This document shows, one piece after another, positions 1 to 8,823 of a DNA stretch of 64,000 nt. Source of the stretch: Acuticoccus kalidii (GTDB taxonomy: Bacteria; Pseudomonadota; Alphaproteobacteria; Rhizobiales; Amorphaceae). Position 1 is the stretch's first letter. Each line of letters begins with the position of its first letter. The translations under genes were made by a program, and so were the position numbers. The DNA is taken from contig NZ_JAKGCS010000036.1 of assembly GCF_021556395.1 (NCBI RefSeq), forward strand, positions 248,001 through 312,000, written 5' to 3'. The notes beneath the pieces are model-generated. The model made no database searches. It saw only the letters and a list, made by a program, of their open reading frames with translations, and had not been told where the DNA came from.

Positions 1-673
1 TGCCGAGGCGCGTGCCGAGCTTGCCGGCGGGCTTGCCGTTCGCGGTGATCTCGGCGCCGGGAGCCGGAAGCTCGGCCTCGCCTTCGACGATCACGGTGCG
101 CCGCCGTGCGGTGCCGCGATGGCGCATCCGCGAGACGACCTCCTGGCCGACAAAGCAGCCTTTCGTGAAATCGACGCCGTTGGTGACGTCCATGTTGATA
201 TCGTGCGGGAAGGCGTCACCCAGCGCGAAGTCGATCACGGCGTCGGCGATCGCGTTGTCGATCCGCGCGGCGCGGTAGGCGTCGAGCACGGACTCATCGA
301 GCGCGACGCTGCCGGCGGGGGCGATGGCGCGGTGGGGAAGGGCGGGGGATCGCGGGTCGGGCCGGCCGTCGTCGCCGATCGTCACGATCTCGTCGGTCGG
401 TTCGATCGTCACCTTGGCGCGCAGCCGGTAGAGCGAGAGGCGGCGCACGAGATCGTCCGCCGCTTCCTGCGGCACGTCGAGGACGAGGCGATCCTCGAAG
501 GCGAAGACCATCATGTCCGAGATGATCTTACCCTGCGGAGTGAGGAGCGCGCCATAGCGCGTCTCGCCGGGCGCGATCCCCTCGATATGGCAGGACAGGA
601 GACCTTCGAGAAAGTGGACACGGTCCGCGCCGCCGATCGAAAGAACGGCGCGTCCTGGCAGGAGACTGTTCAC
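1..673 (-). CDS. ygfZ: YgfZ/Caf17 folate-binding Fe-S protein (partial)
   Basis: Relative of the glycine-cleavage T protein; this family binds tetrahydrofolate and helps make or repair certain Fe-S enzymes in the cytosol. About 224 residues are present and the C-terminus lies beyond base 1. The family signature KGCFVGQEVVSRMRHRG is at about residues 171-187, with its conserved Cys. The N-terminal part (HFLEGLLSCHI..., then GALLTPQGKI) fits the T-protein fold. The start is a GTG at 671-673, preceded by a good AAGGA ribosome site that overlaps the end of the upstream gene. That gene ends 7 bases upstream, so the two are probably cotranscribed. The alternative family name is glycine cleavage T-like; the signature makes YgfZ much more likely. 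Confidence 0.88.
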   Translation of the reverse strand, partial: MNSLLPGRAVLSIGGADRVHFLEGLLSCHIEGIAPGETRYGALLTPQGKIISDMMVFAFEDRLVLDVPQEAADDLVRRLSLYRLRAKVTIEPTDEIVTIGDDGRPDPRSPALPHRAIAPAGSVALDESVLDAYRAARIDNAIADAVIDFALGDAFPHDINMDVTNGVDFTKGCFVGQEVVSRMRHRGTARRRTVIVEGEAELPAPGAEITANGKPAGKLGTRLG

Positions 674-680
674 GGCTTCC

Positions 681-1415
681 TTACTCCAGATCGCCAGCGG
701 TGAAATATCGGATCCGTCCATCCGCCGAGATGCCGACGCGGAAGAAGAGATAGCGGCCCATCCGCTCCATCTCCTCGACGTCGATGGCGGTGAGGATCCG
801 GTAGAGCTCCACGTATTGCGCCGCGTCGAGGTCCGCCAGGGGGACTTCGGCGAAGTAGGGCCAGATATAGGTCGCAGCGCGCCCTTCGCCGATTTTGACG
901 TACCCCGTTTCGAGCAGCTCCATCAGGATCGCGAGGATCTCGCGGCCCTCGTCGTCGCCCGACTGGCTGCGCAGGGAATCCACCGGATCCTCGACGATCG
1001 CGGTGCCGGCGACGAGCGGCGGGCCGCGCTGGCCGTCGAAGATGGGGCGCAAAGCTTCGATCTCGCCGGTGCGCGAGGCGTCGATCAATCGGGTCCGGGT
1101 CTCGACGACGGCCGGCGGAAGATCATCTGTTCCATAATGGACATCACCGATCTCCGCCCGGCCTTCCTCTGGCACGCCGGTTGCCTTCAAATCGTCAGAA
1201 TGCGGTTCTTCAAGATCTTCTTCATGGCTATCGGACGACGCCGGCCCGGTCGGCAAATTTGTTTTGCCCCCGCGGGTCGGGTTGAGCGGCTCGAGCGTCG
1301 GGCCGGTGACGGTCGGCGCCGTCGTCTCGAGTTCCATGGGGGCGTAGGCGAGCGCATTGGTCGCGGCTACGCTCAGGATCAGCGCGGCGAACAGGTGAAG
1401 GGCTTGACGTCGCAT
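681..1415 (-). CDS. Secreted hypothetical protein
   Basis: Unrecognised protein of 244 residues. I start it at the Met encoded at 1413-1415, because this begins a clear signal peptide (MRRQALHLFAALILSVAATNALA, residues 1-23). An upstream start at 1487 would only add a charged 24-residue tail. A purine-rich stretch (GGCAGG) precedes the chosen ATG. The mature protein has a Pro/Thr/Glu-rich linker to about residue 90, then a more ordered acidic region ending in a Tyr/Arg-rich segment near the C-terminus. It is probably periplasmic. It lies just upstream of ygfZ (7-base gap) and is probably in the same operon. No catalytic motif was seen and no function is assigned. Confidence 0.7.
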   Translation of the reverse strand: MRRQALHLFAALILSVAATNALAYAPMELETTAPTVTGPTLEPLNPTRGGKTNLPTGPASSDSHEEDLEEPHSDDLKATGVPEEGRAEIGDVHYGTDDLPPAVVETRTRLIDASRTGEIEALRPIFDGQRGPPLVAGTAIVEDPVDSLRSQSGDDEGREILAILMELLETGYVKIGEGRAATYIWPYFAEVPLADLDAAQYVELYRILTAIDVEEMERMGRYLFFRVGISADGRIRYFTAGDLE

Positions 1416-1522
1416 GGACCTGCCGTTCCTCTTTGGCCTATCGAGCGGCTCGCGAGGCTCGATGGATCTCTCCTTCGCATTTTTCACGGGCTGATACCAA
1501 CCATGTTCCCGGACCAGCTCGT

Positions 1523-2173
1523 TTGACGCCGCTCGCTTATATCGGCCTCGGCATTCTCGGCGGGGTCTTCGTGACGGCGCCCCTCGGGCCAGTCAACGTG
1601 ATGATCATGCAGCGGGCGTTCCGCTATGGTTTCATGGTGGGCCTCGCGGCAGGCATCGGTGCGTCGCTCGCCGACGTCGCATTCGCGACGGCAGCGGCGT
1701 TCGGCATCTCGACGGTCAGCGAGTTCGTCGAGGGGCACAGCCGCCTGATCCAGCTCATCGGCGGTCTCCTCATCATCCTGTTCGGCTCCCGCATTTTGTG
1801 GCGGCAGCCGGGGTTCGGCCATCCGCTGCCTGTGGAAACCCGGCGGCGGAGCCCGGCGGAGGTCGCGGTGACGACCTTCTTCCTGACGATCACCAACCCG
1901 GCGACCGTGTTCGGCTTCATCGCCTATTTCAGCGCTCTCGGGGAATGGGGCCCGGATCCCGACGAGATCTGGGGCACCGTGCAGCTCCTCGTCGGGGTCG
2001 CGCTCGGCACGCTCGGCTGGTGGTGCGGTCTCGCGGCGGTGGTGACGCGGCTGCGCGTGCGCATCACCGAATCGACGCTCGCCAAGGTGAACGTGATCGC
2101 CGGGGCGCTGCTCGTCGGCTTCGGTGCCTTGATCCTCGGGCGCCTATCGGTCACCTATTTCGGGCTGATCTGA
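1523..2173 (+). CDS. LysE/RhtB family amino-acid exporter
   Basis: Inner-membrane exporter of the LysE superfamily, which removes amino acids or related small molecules from the cell. The protein has 216 residues, normal for the family, and about six hydrophobic segments. The family N-terminal signature is visible (GGVFVTAPLGPVNVMIMQRA near residues 10-29), followed by a Gly-rich second helix. I chose the TTG at 1523 because it places the first transmembrane segment at the N-terminus as in relatives. An ATG-type start at 1433 would add 30 hydrophilic residues that overlap the promoter region of the divergent gene. The ribosome site is weak, so the start is uncertain. The substrate cannot be read from the sequence. 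Confidence 0.82.
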   Translation: MTPLAYIGLGILGGVFVTAPLGPVNVMIMQRAFRYGFMVGLAAGIGASLADVAFATAAAFGISTVSEFVEGHSRLIQLIGGLLIILFGSRILWRQPGFGHPLPVETRRRSPAEVAVTTFFLTITNPATVFGFIAYFSALGEWGPDPDEIWGTVQLLVGVALGTLGWWCGLAAVVTRLRVRITESTLAKVNVIAGALLVGFGALILGRLSVTYFGLI

Positions 2174-2212
2174 CCAGCTCGCGAGCGATGCGGGCGAGGG
2201 GTGGAGGCGCCG

Positions 2213-2944
2213 ATGTGCGGCCGTTTCAATCTGACGCTCCCGGTGGAAGCGCTGCGCGCCGTGTTCGCGGTGAAGGGCGAGATCGTGCCCTTTCCGCCGC
2301 GCTACAATATCGCCCCGACCCAGCCGATCCACGTGGTGCGCGAGAGCCGTGAGGATCGGACGCGGACGGTGGGCCTCGTCAAATGGGGCTTTCTGCCGTC
2401 CTGGGTGAAGGATCCGGCGGCCTTTCCGCTTCTCATCAACGCCCGGTCGGAGACGGCGGCGGACAAGCCGACCTTCCGCAACGCCTTGCGCCGGCGGCGC
2501 ATCCTCGTCCCGGCGACGGGGTTTTACGAGTGGAAGCGCAGCGGAGCGCGGAAGATCCCGTATCTGTTCGAGACCGGCGGCCCGTTCGCGCTCGCCGGGA
2601 TCGAGGAGACTTGGATCGGCCCGAATGGCGAGGAGCTCGACACCGCCGCGATCCTGACGACGGCGGCGACCGGCGTTCCGGCCGACTATCACGACCGGAT
2701 GCCGCTCACGGTCCCGGAGGCGGCCTGGTCGGCCTGGCTCGATCCGTGGATGGAGGACGCGCCGCGCGCGCTCGCGCTCACCGAGCGAGCGGCTTATACC
2801 GCGCGCCCGGTGTCGATCCGCCTCAGCAACGCCCGCAATGAAGGGGAGGGTCTGCTGACGCCCGACCCGGAAGAGCCGGCGAAGGCGGAGAAGCCGGACA
2901 CCGCCGCCGCGCCGGCGGCGGACGATCAGCCGTCCCTCTTCTGA
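2213..2944 (+). CDS. yedK: SRAP family protein (YedK/HMCES), abasic-site DNA-protein cross-linker
   Basis: SOS-response-associated peptidase-fold protein. Members use the N-terminal Cys to form a thiazolidine cross-link with abasic sites in single-stranded DNA. The start must be the ATG at 2213: it gives Met-Cys2, and Cys2 is the catalytic residue exposed after Met removal. A GGAGG lies six bases upstream. A GTG at 2201 would bury the Cys. Other key elements are RYNIAPTQ near residue 30, the Asn of LINARSET near residue 75, the Glu of GFYEWKR near residue 107, and the His of DYHDRMP near residue 160. The protein has 243 residues with a disordered Pro/Ala-rich tail. It is probably involved in DNA damage tolerance. 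Confidence 0.93.
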   Translation: MCGRFNLTLPVEALRAVFAVKGEIVPFPPRYNIAPTQPIHVVRESREDRTRTVGLVKWGFLPSWVKDPAAFPLLINARSETAADKPTFRNALRRRRILVPATGFYEWKRSGARKIPYLFETGGPFALAGIEETWIGPNGEELDTAAILTTAATGVPADYHDRMPLTVPEAAWSAWLDPWMEDAPRALALTERAAYTARPVSIRLSNARNEGEGLLTPDPEEPAKAEKPDTAAAPAADDQPSLF

Positions 2945-2948
2945 GGCG

Positions 2949-4427
2949 TCAGGCCCCGCGCGGCTTCGTGGGAAGGACGCGGCCGGGGTTCATGATGTTG
3001 TCGGGATCGAAGGCGGCCTTGATCGAGCGCATCATGTCGAGCTCGACATCGTCGCGCACGGTATAGAGCATCTCCCGCTTCAGCCGGCCGACGCCGTGCT
3101 CGGCCGCGATCGAGCCGTTGAAGCGCTTCACCACCGCGTGCACGGCGGCGTTCACCGCCTCCCATTTGGCGAGGAAGGCGGCCTTGTCGCCGCCCTCGGG
3201 CTGGGAGAAATTGAAGTGGATGTTGCCGTCGCCGAGATGGCCGAACGGCACCGGGCGCGCGTCGGGCACCACCGTCAGCGCCGCCTCGATCCCCTCCTGG
3301 AGGAATTGCGGCACCGCGGCCACCGGCACGGACACGTCGTGCTTGATTGAGCCGCCGGCCTTTCCCTGCACCTCGGAGAGCTGCTCGCGCAGGCGCCAAA
3401 AATCCTCCGCCTCGGCGATCGATTGGGAGACGACGGCATCGGTGATCGTGCCGTCTTCGTAGGCCGCCATGAGAACCGCCTCGAGAACGTCGCGCATCGG
3501 ACGGTCGGGCGAGAAGGTGCTCGCCTCGATGAGGACGGCCCAGTCCGGCAGCCCATTGGTGAACGGGTCGCGCGCGCCATGCCCGTAGGTCAGGACGAAC
3601 TGGAGTCCGATTCGGGGGATGAGCTCGAACGCCGTCAGCGATTCGCCGACGGCGCCGCGGACGCGGGCCATCAGCGAGAGCGCGGTCGCGGGCGAATCGA
3701 CCCCGACGAGGGCGACATCGCGGGCATAGGGTTTCGGCGCAAGCTTCAGCACCGCGCGCGTCACGATGCCGAGAGTGCCCTCCGCGCCGATAAAGAGGTG
3801 TTTCAAATCGTAACCGGTATTGTCCTTGCGCAGGCCCCGCAGACCGTTCCAGATCCGCCCGTCCGCGAGCACGACTTCGAGGCCGAGCACCTGATCGCGC
3901 GTGTTGCCGTAGGCGAGCACCCCCGTGCCGCCGGCATTCGTCGAGATCAGCCCGCCGACACGGCAGGAGCCTTGGGAGGCAAGCGTCACCGGGAAAATCC
4001 GGTCCTCGGCGAGGGCGGCTGCCTGAATGTCGGCGACGATCGCGCCGGCCTCGACCGTCATGGTGTTGCCGCGCGCGTCGACCTCGACGATGCCGTTCAT
4101 CCGCTCCAGGGAGACGACGACCTCACGCCCGCCGGTCACCGGGATCTGCCCGCCGACGAGGCCGGTGTTGCCGCCTTGCGGCACGAGGGCGACGCGATTC
4201 GCGGCGGCATGCCTGACGATCGTCGCGACCTCGCCGGTGTTGCGCGGACGCAGCACGAAGGGTGTCGTTCCGTGGAAAAGATCCCGCCATTCGCGCAGAT
4301 AGGGGACCATGCGGTCCGGGTCGTCGAGCAGGGCGTCGCCCCCGAGCTCTCCCACGATCGCTGCGCGAAAGGCGTCGATCGCGGCCTGCGACGTTTCGTG
4401 CGGTTGGGCGGGGAGAGGGTCGGTCAT
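2949..4427 (-). CDS. FAD-linked D-2-hydroxyacid dehydrogenase (GlcD/D-lactate/D-2-hydroxyglutarate type)
   Basis: Flavoenzyme of the VAO/PCMH family that oxidises a D-2-hydroxyacid to the 2-oxoacid. It has 492 residues, typical for D-2-hydroxyglutarate or D-lactate dehydrogenases. The FAD-binding PP-loop is PQGGNTGLVGGQIPVTGG near residues 83-100, with IGAEGTLGIVTRAVLKL further on. The C-terminal cap carries FGHLGDGNIHFNF (metal and substrate His residues) and AAEHGVGRLKREML. I start at the Met at 4425-4427. A longer reading to 4643 would run through the promoter and start of the divergent fabI. The gene stands alone and faces the SRAP gene, ending four bases from its stop. The exact substrate cannot be told from motifs. 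Confidence 0.88.
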   Translation of the reverse strand: MTDPLPAQPHETSQAAIDAFRAAIVGELGGDALLDDPDRMVPYLREWRDLFHGTTPFVLRPRNTGEVATIVRHAAANRVALVPQGGNTGLVGGQIPVTGGREVVVSLERMNGIVEVDARGNTMTVEAGAIVADIQAAALAEDRIFPVTLASQGSCRVGGLISTNAGGTGVLAYGNTRDQVLGLEVVLADGRIWNGLRGLRKDNTGYDLKHLFIGAEGTLGIVTRAVLKLAPKPYARDVALVGVDSPATALSLMARVRGAVGESLTAFELIPRIGLQFVLTYGHGARDPFTNGLPDWAVLIEASTFSPDRPMRDVLEAVLMAAYEDGTITDAVVSQSIAEAEDFWRLREQLSEVQGKAGGSIKHDVSVPVAAVPQFLQEGIEAALTVVPDARPVPFGHLGDGNIHFNFSQPEGGDKAAFLAKWEAVNAAVHAVVKRFNGSIAAEHGVGRLKREMLYTVRDDVELDMMRSIKAAFDPDNIMNPGRVLPTKPRGA

Positions 4428-4521
4428 CGTTCGGCTCCGCTTGCTTGGCACTTTGGGGGCCGGTATGTCATAGCGCGTTCCTTGACGCGCGTGCGCGCAT
4501 TCAATTCCAAAGGCGTGAATT

Positions 4522-5355
4522 ATGAGTGGCTCCGGCATTCTCGCGGGAAAACGCGGACTGATCTTCGGGGTCGCGAACAATCGATCAATCGCGTGGGGCA
4601 TTGCCAAGGCGGCGCACGACCAGGGTGCGCAGCTGGCCTTCACCTATCAAGGTGATGCATTGCGCAAGCGCGTCGAGCCGCTCGCGACCTCTCTCGATGC
4701 AATGGTGGCTGGCCATTGCGACGTGACCGACCCGGCGAGCCTCGATGCCGTCTTCGACAATGTGGCGAAGGCTTGGGGCGGGCTCGACTTCATCGTTCAC
4801 GCGGTCGCCTATTCGGACAAGACCGAGCTGACGGGCCGTTTCGTCGACACCACGCTCGACAACTTCACCCAGTCGCTGGTCATCTCCTGCTACTCGTTCA
4901 CCGAGATCGCACGGCGCGCCGAGCCGCTGATGTCGGATGGCGGCTCGCTTCTGACGCTGACCTATTACGGCGCCGAGAAGGTGATGCCGAATTACAATCT
5001 GATGGGTGTCGCAAAAGCCGCGCTCGAAGCCTCGGTGCGCTATCTCGCGGCCGATCTCGGGCCCTCCAATATCCGCGTCAACGCCCTGTCGGCCGGCCCG
5101 GTGAAGACGCTGGCGGCGTCGGCGATCGGTGACTTCCGCTATATCCTCAAATGGAACGAGTTGAACTCGCCGCTCCGCCGCATCGTCGGTATCGACGAAG
5201 TGGGCGACGCCGCGGCCTATCTCCTGTCGCCGCTCTCGCGTTCGGTGACGGGTGAGGTTCACCATGTGGATTGCGGCTATCACGTCGTGGGCATGAAGGC
5301 GCCGGACGCGCCGGACATTGCCCGCGTGCTCGATCCCGGCGATTCGGCGAGTTGA
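4522..5355 (+). CDS. fabI: Enoyl-[acyl-carrier-protein] reductase, NADH type
   Basis: Last reductive step of each cycle of type II fatty acid synthesis: reduces trans-2-enoyl-ACP to acyl-ACP with NAD(P)H. The protein has 277 residues. The FabI-specific cofactor site is GVANNRSIAWGIAKA (residues 16-30). The catalytic residues Tyr148, Tyr158 and Lys165 stand in the Y-x6-K arrangement of FabI (YNLMGVAK), not the Y-x3-K of ordinary SDRs. AGPVKTLAASAI is the substrate-binding loop. It is the first gene of a tightly packed operon: the next gene starts on the last base of its stop codon. It is divergent from the FAD enzyme gene, and the promoter should lie in 4428-4521. Confidence 0.96.
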   Translation: MSGSGILAGKRGLIFGVANNRSIAWGIAKAAHDQGAQLAFTYQGDALRKRVEPLATSLDAMVAGHCDVTDPASLDAVFDNVAKAWGGLDFIVHAVAYSDKTELTGRFVDTTLDNFTQSLVISCYSFTEIARRAEPLMSDGGSLLTLTYYGAEKVMPNYNLMGVAKAALEASVRYLAADLGPSNIRVNALSAGPVKTLAASAIGDFRYILKWNELNSPLRRIVGIDEVGDAAAYLLSPLSRSVTGEVHHVDCGYHVVGMKAPDAPDIARVLDPGDSAS

Positions 5356-5957
5356 TGCTCGCCGACGGCGTGCGCCTCATCCACATCCGTCACGGCGAGA
5401 CCGACTGGAACGTGGAAGGGCGGCTGCAGGGGCAGCTCGATATTCCGATCAACGCCAAGGGGCGCGGCCAGGCCGCCGGCAACGGCGAGCGCCTCGCCAA
5501 GCGTCTGGCGGCCGATGGCGTCACGCCCGGCGGGCTCGCCTTCGTCTCCTCGCCGCTCGGCCGTTCGTGCGAGACGATGGCGATCGTGCGCGACAAGCTC
5601 GGCCTCACTGGCAAGGCGCCGACCGACGACCGGCTGAAAGAGGTTCATTTCGGCGACTGGTCCGGCTCGACCTATGACGAGCTGAAGGACGGCGGACAGC
5701 GCGGCCTCGTCGACAAGCGCAAGAAAGACAAATGGAGCTTTCGCCCGCCCGGCGGGGAAAGCTATGCCGAACTCGCCGCGCGCGTCGGGGAATGGCTCGA
5801 AGGCATCGAAGAGGATACGATCGCGGTGACGCATGGCGGCGTCTATCGCGTCCTTCAGGGGCTGATCCTCGGCATTCCATGGCACGAGGTGCCGAGCCTT
5901 CCGACCCCGCAGGACAAGGTCGCCGTCTTCGAGGCGGGCAAGCTCGAGCTCTTCTGA
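5355..5957 (+). CDS. Histidine phosphatase (phosphoglycerate mutase-like)
   Basis: Member of the RHG histidine phosphatase superfamily with 200 residues. The catalytic signature [10 protein letters not shown] is at residues 10-19, His13 being the phosphorylated residue. The second catalytic elements are [11 protein letters not shown] and the C-terminal [10 protein letters not shown]. The size and motifs fit cofactor-dependent phosphoglycerate mutase-like phosphatases (GpmB/CobC-like). Mutase and phosphatase activity cannot be told apart from the sequence. The ATG overlaps the fabI stop by one base (TGATG), and its own stop overlaps the aroC start in the same way, so the genes are probably translationally coupled. 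Confidence 0.9.
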   Translation: MLADGVRLIHIRHGETDWNVEGRLQGQLDIPINAKGRGQAAGNGERLAKRLAADGVTPGGLAFVSSPLGRSCETMAIVRDKLGLTGKAPTDDRLKEVHFGDWSGSTYDELKDGGQRGLVDKRKKDKWSFRPPGGESYAELAARVGEWLEGIEEDTIAVTHGGVYRVLQGLILGIPWHEVPSLPTPQDKVAVFEAGKLELF

Positions 5958-7039
5958 TGTCGCACAACACGTTCGGTCATCTTTTCCGCGTCACCACCTT
6001 CGGCGAGAGCCACGGGCCGATGATCGGCGGCGTCGTCGACGGGTGCCCGCCGGGCATCCGCCTCGACATGGATGCGATCCAGAGCGCGATGGACCGCCGC
6101 CGCCCCGGCAAGAGCCGGCACACGACCCAGCGGCGCGAGCCCGACACCGTGCGCCTCGTCTCCGGCGTGCTCGAGACCGAAGACGGGCTCCTGACGACCG
6201 GCACGCCGATCGGCATCATCATCGAGAATGTCGACCAGCGTTCGAAGGATTATTCCAAGATCGCCGACCGCTACCGCCCCGGCCACGCGGATTACACCTA
6301 CGACGTCAAATACGGCCTGCGCGACTATCGCGGCGGCGGCCGCTCATCGGCGCGCGAGACGGCGGTGCGCGTCGCGGCCGGCGCGATCGCGCGGGCGGTG
6401 GTGCCGGGCGTGACGATCCGCGGCGCGCTCGTCGAGATGGGGGGCGACAAGGCGCACGCGCGCGACTGGTCGATCATCGACGACAACGACTTCTTCTGCC
6501 CCGATGAAGCGGCGGCGCTGCGCTGGGAATCGCGTCTCGACGAGGTGCGCCGCGCCGGATCGTCCGTCGGCGCCGTGGTCGAAATCGAGGCCTCGGGGGC
6601 ACCGGCCGGGTGGGGCGCGCCGATCTACGGCAAGCTCGATCAGGATCTCGCCAGCGCGATGATGTCGATCAACGCCGTGAAGGGCGTTGAAATCGGGCTT
6701 GGCTTCGAGGCGGCGCGCCTCTCCGGCGAGGAGAACGCCGACGAGATGCGCATGGGCCCGAACGGCCCGGAATTTCTGACCAACAATGCCGGCGGCGTGC
6801 TCGGCGGCATCTCCACCGGGGCGCCGGTGGTGGTCCGCTTCGCCGTGAAGCCGACATCGTCGATCCGCACCGCGCGGCGCTCGGTGACACGCGGCGGGGA
6901 GGAGGTCGACGTGTCGACCACCGGCCGCCACGATCCGTGCGTCGGCATCCGCGCCGTGCCCGTCGGTGAGGCGATGATGGCGATTGTGCTCGCCGATCAC
7001 CATTTGCGGGATCGGGCACAGACAGGGGAACGATCTTGA
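5957..7039 (+). CDS. aroC: Chorismate synthase
   Basis: Final step of the shikimate pathway: converts 5-enolpyruvylshikimate-3-phosphate to chorismate using reduced FMN. It has 360 residues, the usual length. Signatures seen are [18 protein letters not shown] near residues 16-33, [13 protein letters not shown] near residue 127 and [13 protein letters not shown] plus the RHDPC motif towards the C-terminus. The ATG shares one base with the preceding stop codon, and the ribB TTG start overlaps the aroC stop. The pairing with fabI and ribB is a common rhizobial arrangement rather than a single pathway. Confidence 0.97.
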   Translation: MSHNTFGHLFRVTTFGESHGPMIGGVVDGCPPGIRLDMDAIQSAMDRRRPGKSRHTTQRREPDTVRLVSGVLETEDGLLTTGTPIGIIIENVDQRSKDYSKIADRYRPGHADYTYDVKYGLRDYRGGGRSSARETAVRVAAGAIARAVVPGVTIRGALVEMGGDKAHARDWSIIDDNDFFCPDEAAALRWESRLDEVRRAGSSVGAVVEIEASGAPAGWGAPIYGKLDQDLASAMMSINAVKGVEIGLGFEAARLSGEENADEMRMGPNGPEFLTNNAGGVLGGISTGAPVVVRFAVKPTSSIRTARRSVTRGGEEVDVSTTGRHDPCVGIRAVPVGEAMMAIVLADHHLRDRAQTGERS

Positions 7040-8133
7040 CCGAGGATACGACGCGCGTTGCCGCGGCGCTGCGCGCTTTCGAGCGGGGCGAACTCGTCGT
7101 CGTCACCGACGATGACGATCGGGAGAATGAGGGCGATCTGATCTGCGCCGCCTCGCTCGCGACGCCGGAGCAGCTCGCCTTCATGGTGCGCCACACGTCC
7201 GGCATCGTCTGCGCACCGATGACGCGCGAGGCGGCCCGGCGGCTCCATCTGTCGCCGATGGTCGCCGACAATGACGCGCCGCTCGCCACCGCCTTCACCG
7301 TCTCCGTCGACGTCAAGCACGGCCTCACCACCGGCATCTCGGCGGACGAGCGGACGAACACCGTCCGCGCGCTCGCGAACCCCAACTCGGGCGCGGCCGA
7401 CTTCGTGCGGCCCGGGCACGTCTTTCCGCTGATCGCGCGCGATGGCGGCGTCTTGATCCGCTCCGGCCACACCGAGGCGGCGGTCGATCTGTGCCAGCTC
7501 ACCGGACTGCCGGAGGTCGGCGTTCTGTCCGAGCTCGTCAACGATGACGGCACGGTGATGCGCGGGCCGCAGGTGACGGCCTTCGCCGAACAGCATGGCC
7601 TCGCCCAGGTCTCCGTCAACGATCTCATCGCCTGGCGTCAGCGCAACGACCGCCTCGTCGAGCGTGTCTCCGATCAGAGCCGCACGATGGGCATCGGCCC
7701 GGTCCGCTTCGTCTCCTACACGACGCCGTTCGACACGCTGCATCACGTCGCCATCGTCGTCGGCGACATTCGTGACGGGGCCGACGTTCCGGTGCGTCTG
7801 GTGCGCGAGAGCGTGATCGACGACGTGTTCGGCGCCGGTGGACCGAAACGCGTGGTCGATCGCTTTCAGAGCGAAGGGCGGGGCGTTCTCGTCTATCTGC
7901 GCGACGGGGCCGTCGGCGTTGCCTCCGCGTCCGGCTCGTCGGAAGACGAGGGGCATCAGAGCGCGCAGGCCCGCTCCCGCCAGTGGCGCGAGATCGGCCT
8001 CGGCGCGCAGATCCTGCGCGATCTCGGCGTTCACTCGATCCGCCTCCTCGCCTCGCATGACCGGCGTTATGTCGGCCTCGAAGGCTTCGGGATCGCCATC
8101 ACCGCGACCGAGCCCGTCGACGGGGCGGTCTGA
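7036..8133 (+). CDS. ribB: 3,4-dihydroxy-2-butanone 4-phosphate synthase with a degenerate GTP cyclohydrolase II domain
   Basis: The N-terminal half (about residues 1-205) is RibB, which makes the four-carbon precursor of riboflavin from ribulose 5-phosphate. The acidic metal-binding loop [11 protein letters not shown] is at residues 24-34, and the [11 protein letters not shown] motif follows in the second part of the domain. The C-terminal half (about 210-365) aligns with GTP cyclohydrolase II, but where the zinc-binding cysteines should be it reads [19 protein letters not shown] with no Cys. That half should therefore be inactive, as known for several alphaproteobacterial RibBA/RibBX proteins. 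It starts at a TTG with an AGGGGA ribosome site, overlapping the aroC stop. A true RibA must be elsewhere in the genome. Confidence 0.92.
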   Translation: MTEDTTRVAAALRAFERGELVVVTDDDDRENEGDLICAASLATPEQLAFMVRHTSGIVCAPMTREAARRLHLSPMVADNDAPLATAFTVSVDVKHGLTTGISADERTNTVRALANPNSGAADFVRPGHVFPLIARDGGVLIRSGHTEAAVDLCQLTGLPEVGVLSELVNDDGTVMRGPQVTAFAEQHGLAQVSVNDLIAWRQRNDRLVERVSDQSRTMGIGPVRFVSYTTPFDTLHHVAIVVGDIRDGADVPVRLVRESVIDDVFGAGGPKRVVDRFQSEGRGVLVYLRDGAVGVASASGSSEDEGHQSAQARSRQWREIGLGAQILRDLGVHSIRLLASHDRRYVGLEGFGIAITATEPVDGAV

Positions 8134-8134
8134 C

Positions 8135-8686
8135 ATGGACTTCAGCGGCAGCTTCGGCGACGGACCGGGCCCCGGCGGCGGAACGCCGACTCCCTTCGTC
8201 GCGGGATACAAGCCGCACCAGGGCGACCTGATGGTCTATGGCGGCGGCGTCGCGACGCTGATCGGCGTCTTGGCGACCGTCGTCCAGGTCAACCCGGTCT
8301 TCCTCGTCATCAGCCTGATGGGGACGTTCTCGGCGCTCTATTTCTGGCCGACCCTCGATCCGCGCGTGCCTCAGCTCGGCGCGGATCTGCGGGGCATCTA
8401 TGTGGCGCGCGTCGGGATCATTCGCTGGGAAGCGATCGCCGACATGAAGGTCGAGTGGCACGCGCTGCGCACGATGCAGCTGTCGACGCTCGTTCTGAAG
8501 GTCGACGGGCCGTTGAAGGATGCGCTCGCCTACCGCGAAAAGGTGCCGTTGCTGCACCGTGTCTCCGCGCACAATGCGCGCGTGTCGGGCTCTACCGTGA
8601 AGGTCACGCTTCACACGTTGAACATGGATCCCGCGGTGATCGAGAAGCGCCTCGTCGCGCTGCGCGCGGCCGCCAAGGACGCCTGA
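8135..8686 (+). CDS. Membrane-anchored hypothetical protein
   Basis: Unrecognised 183-residue protein. A Gly/Pro-rich N-terminus (residues 1-25) is followed by two adjacent hydrophobic segments (about residues 33-72) that should form a hairpin in the inner membrane. A soluble C-terminal half alternates strand-like segments (GIYVARVGIIRWEAI, STLVLKVDG, GSTVKVTLHTL). This two-helix plus beta-rich layout resembles small bacterial PH-like membrane proteins, but the link is only architectural. It starts one base after the ribB stop and is the last gene of the fabI operon. Confidence 0.75.
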   Translation: MDFSGSFGDGPGPGGGTPTPFVAGYKPHQGDLMVYGGGVATLIGVLATVVQVNPVFLVISLMGTFSALYFWPTLDPRVPQLGADLRGIYVARVGIIRWEAIADMKVEWHALRTMQLSTLVLKVDGPLKDALAYREKVPLLHRVSAHNARVSGSTVKVTLHTLNMDPAVIEKRLVALRAAAKDA

Positions 8687-8766
8687 CGCCCCCTCGACCG
8701 GCCACCATGCCGTTTCCCCCGCGTTTCGATGCCGGCCTATGTCACGGGACGGTTATCACCGCGCGC

Positions 8767-8782
8767 GACTTGCTCTAAAGCA
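8767..8782. promoter_or_regulatory. Perfect 6+4+6 inverted repeat upstream of the amidohydrolase
   Basis: CTTGCT-CTAA-AGCAAG in the 137-base gap between two plus-strand genes, about 40 bases before the amidohydrolase ATG. The position and symmetry suit an operator for a dimeric regulator. A short RNA hairpin is the alternative, but no T-run follows it. The regulator is not known. Confidence 0.4.
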
Positions 8783-8823
8783 AGATGACAACGCTCCACT
8801 GACAGGGGTGTAAAGGAGGAAAC

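Noticed and set aside
4428..4643. N-terminal extension of the FAD-linked dehydrogenase
   Set aside because: It would cross the fabI promoter and start, and adds no family residues. The Met at 4427 gives the normal length.
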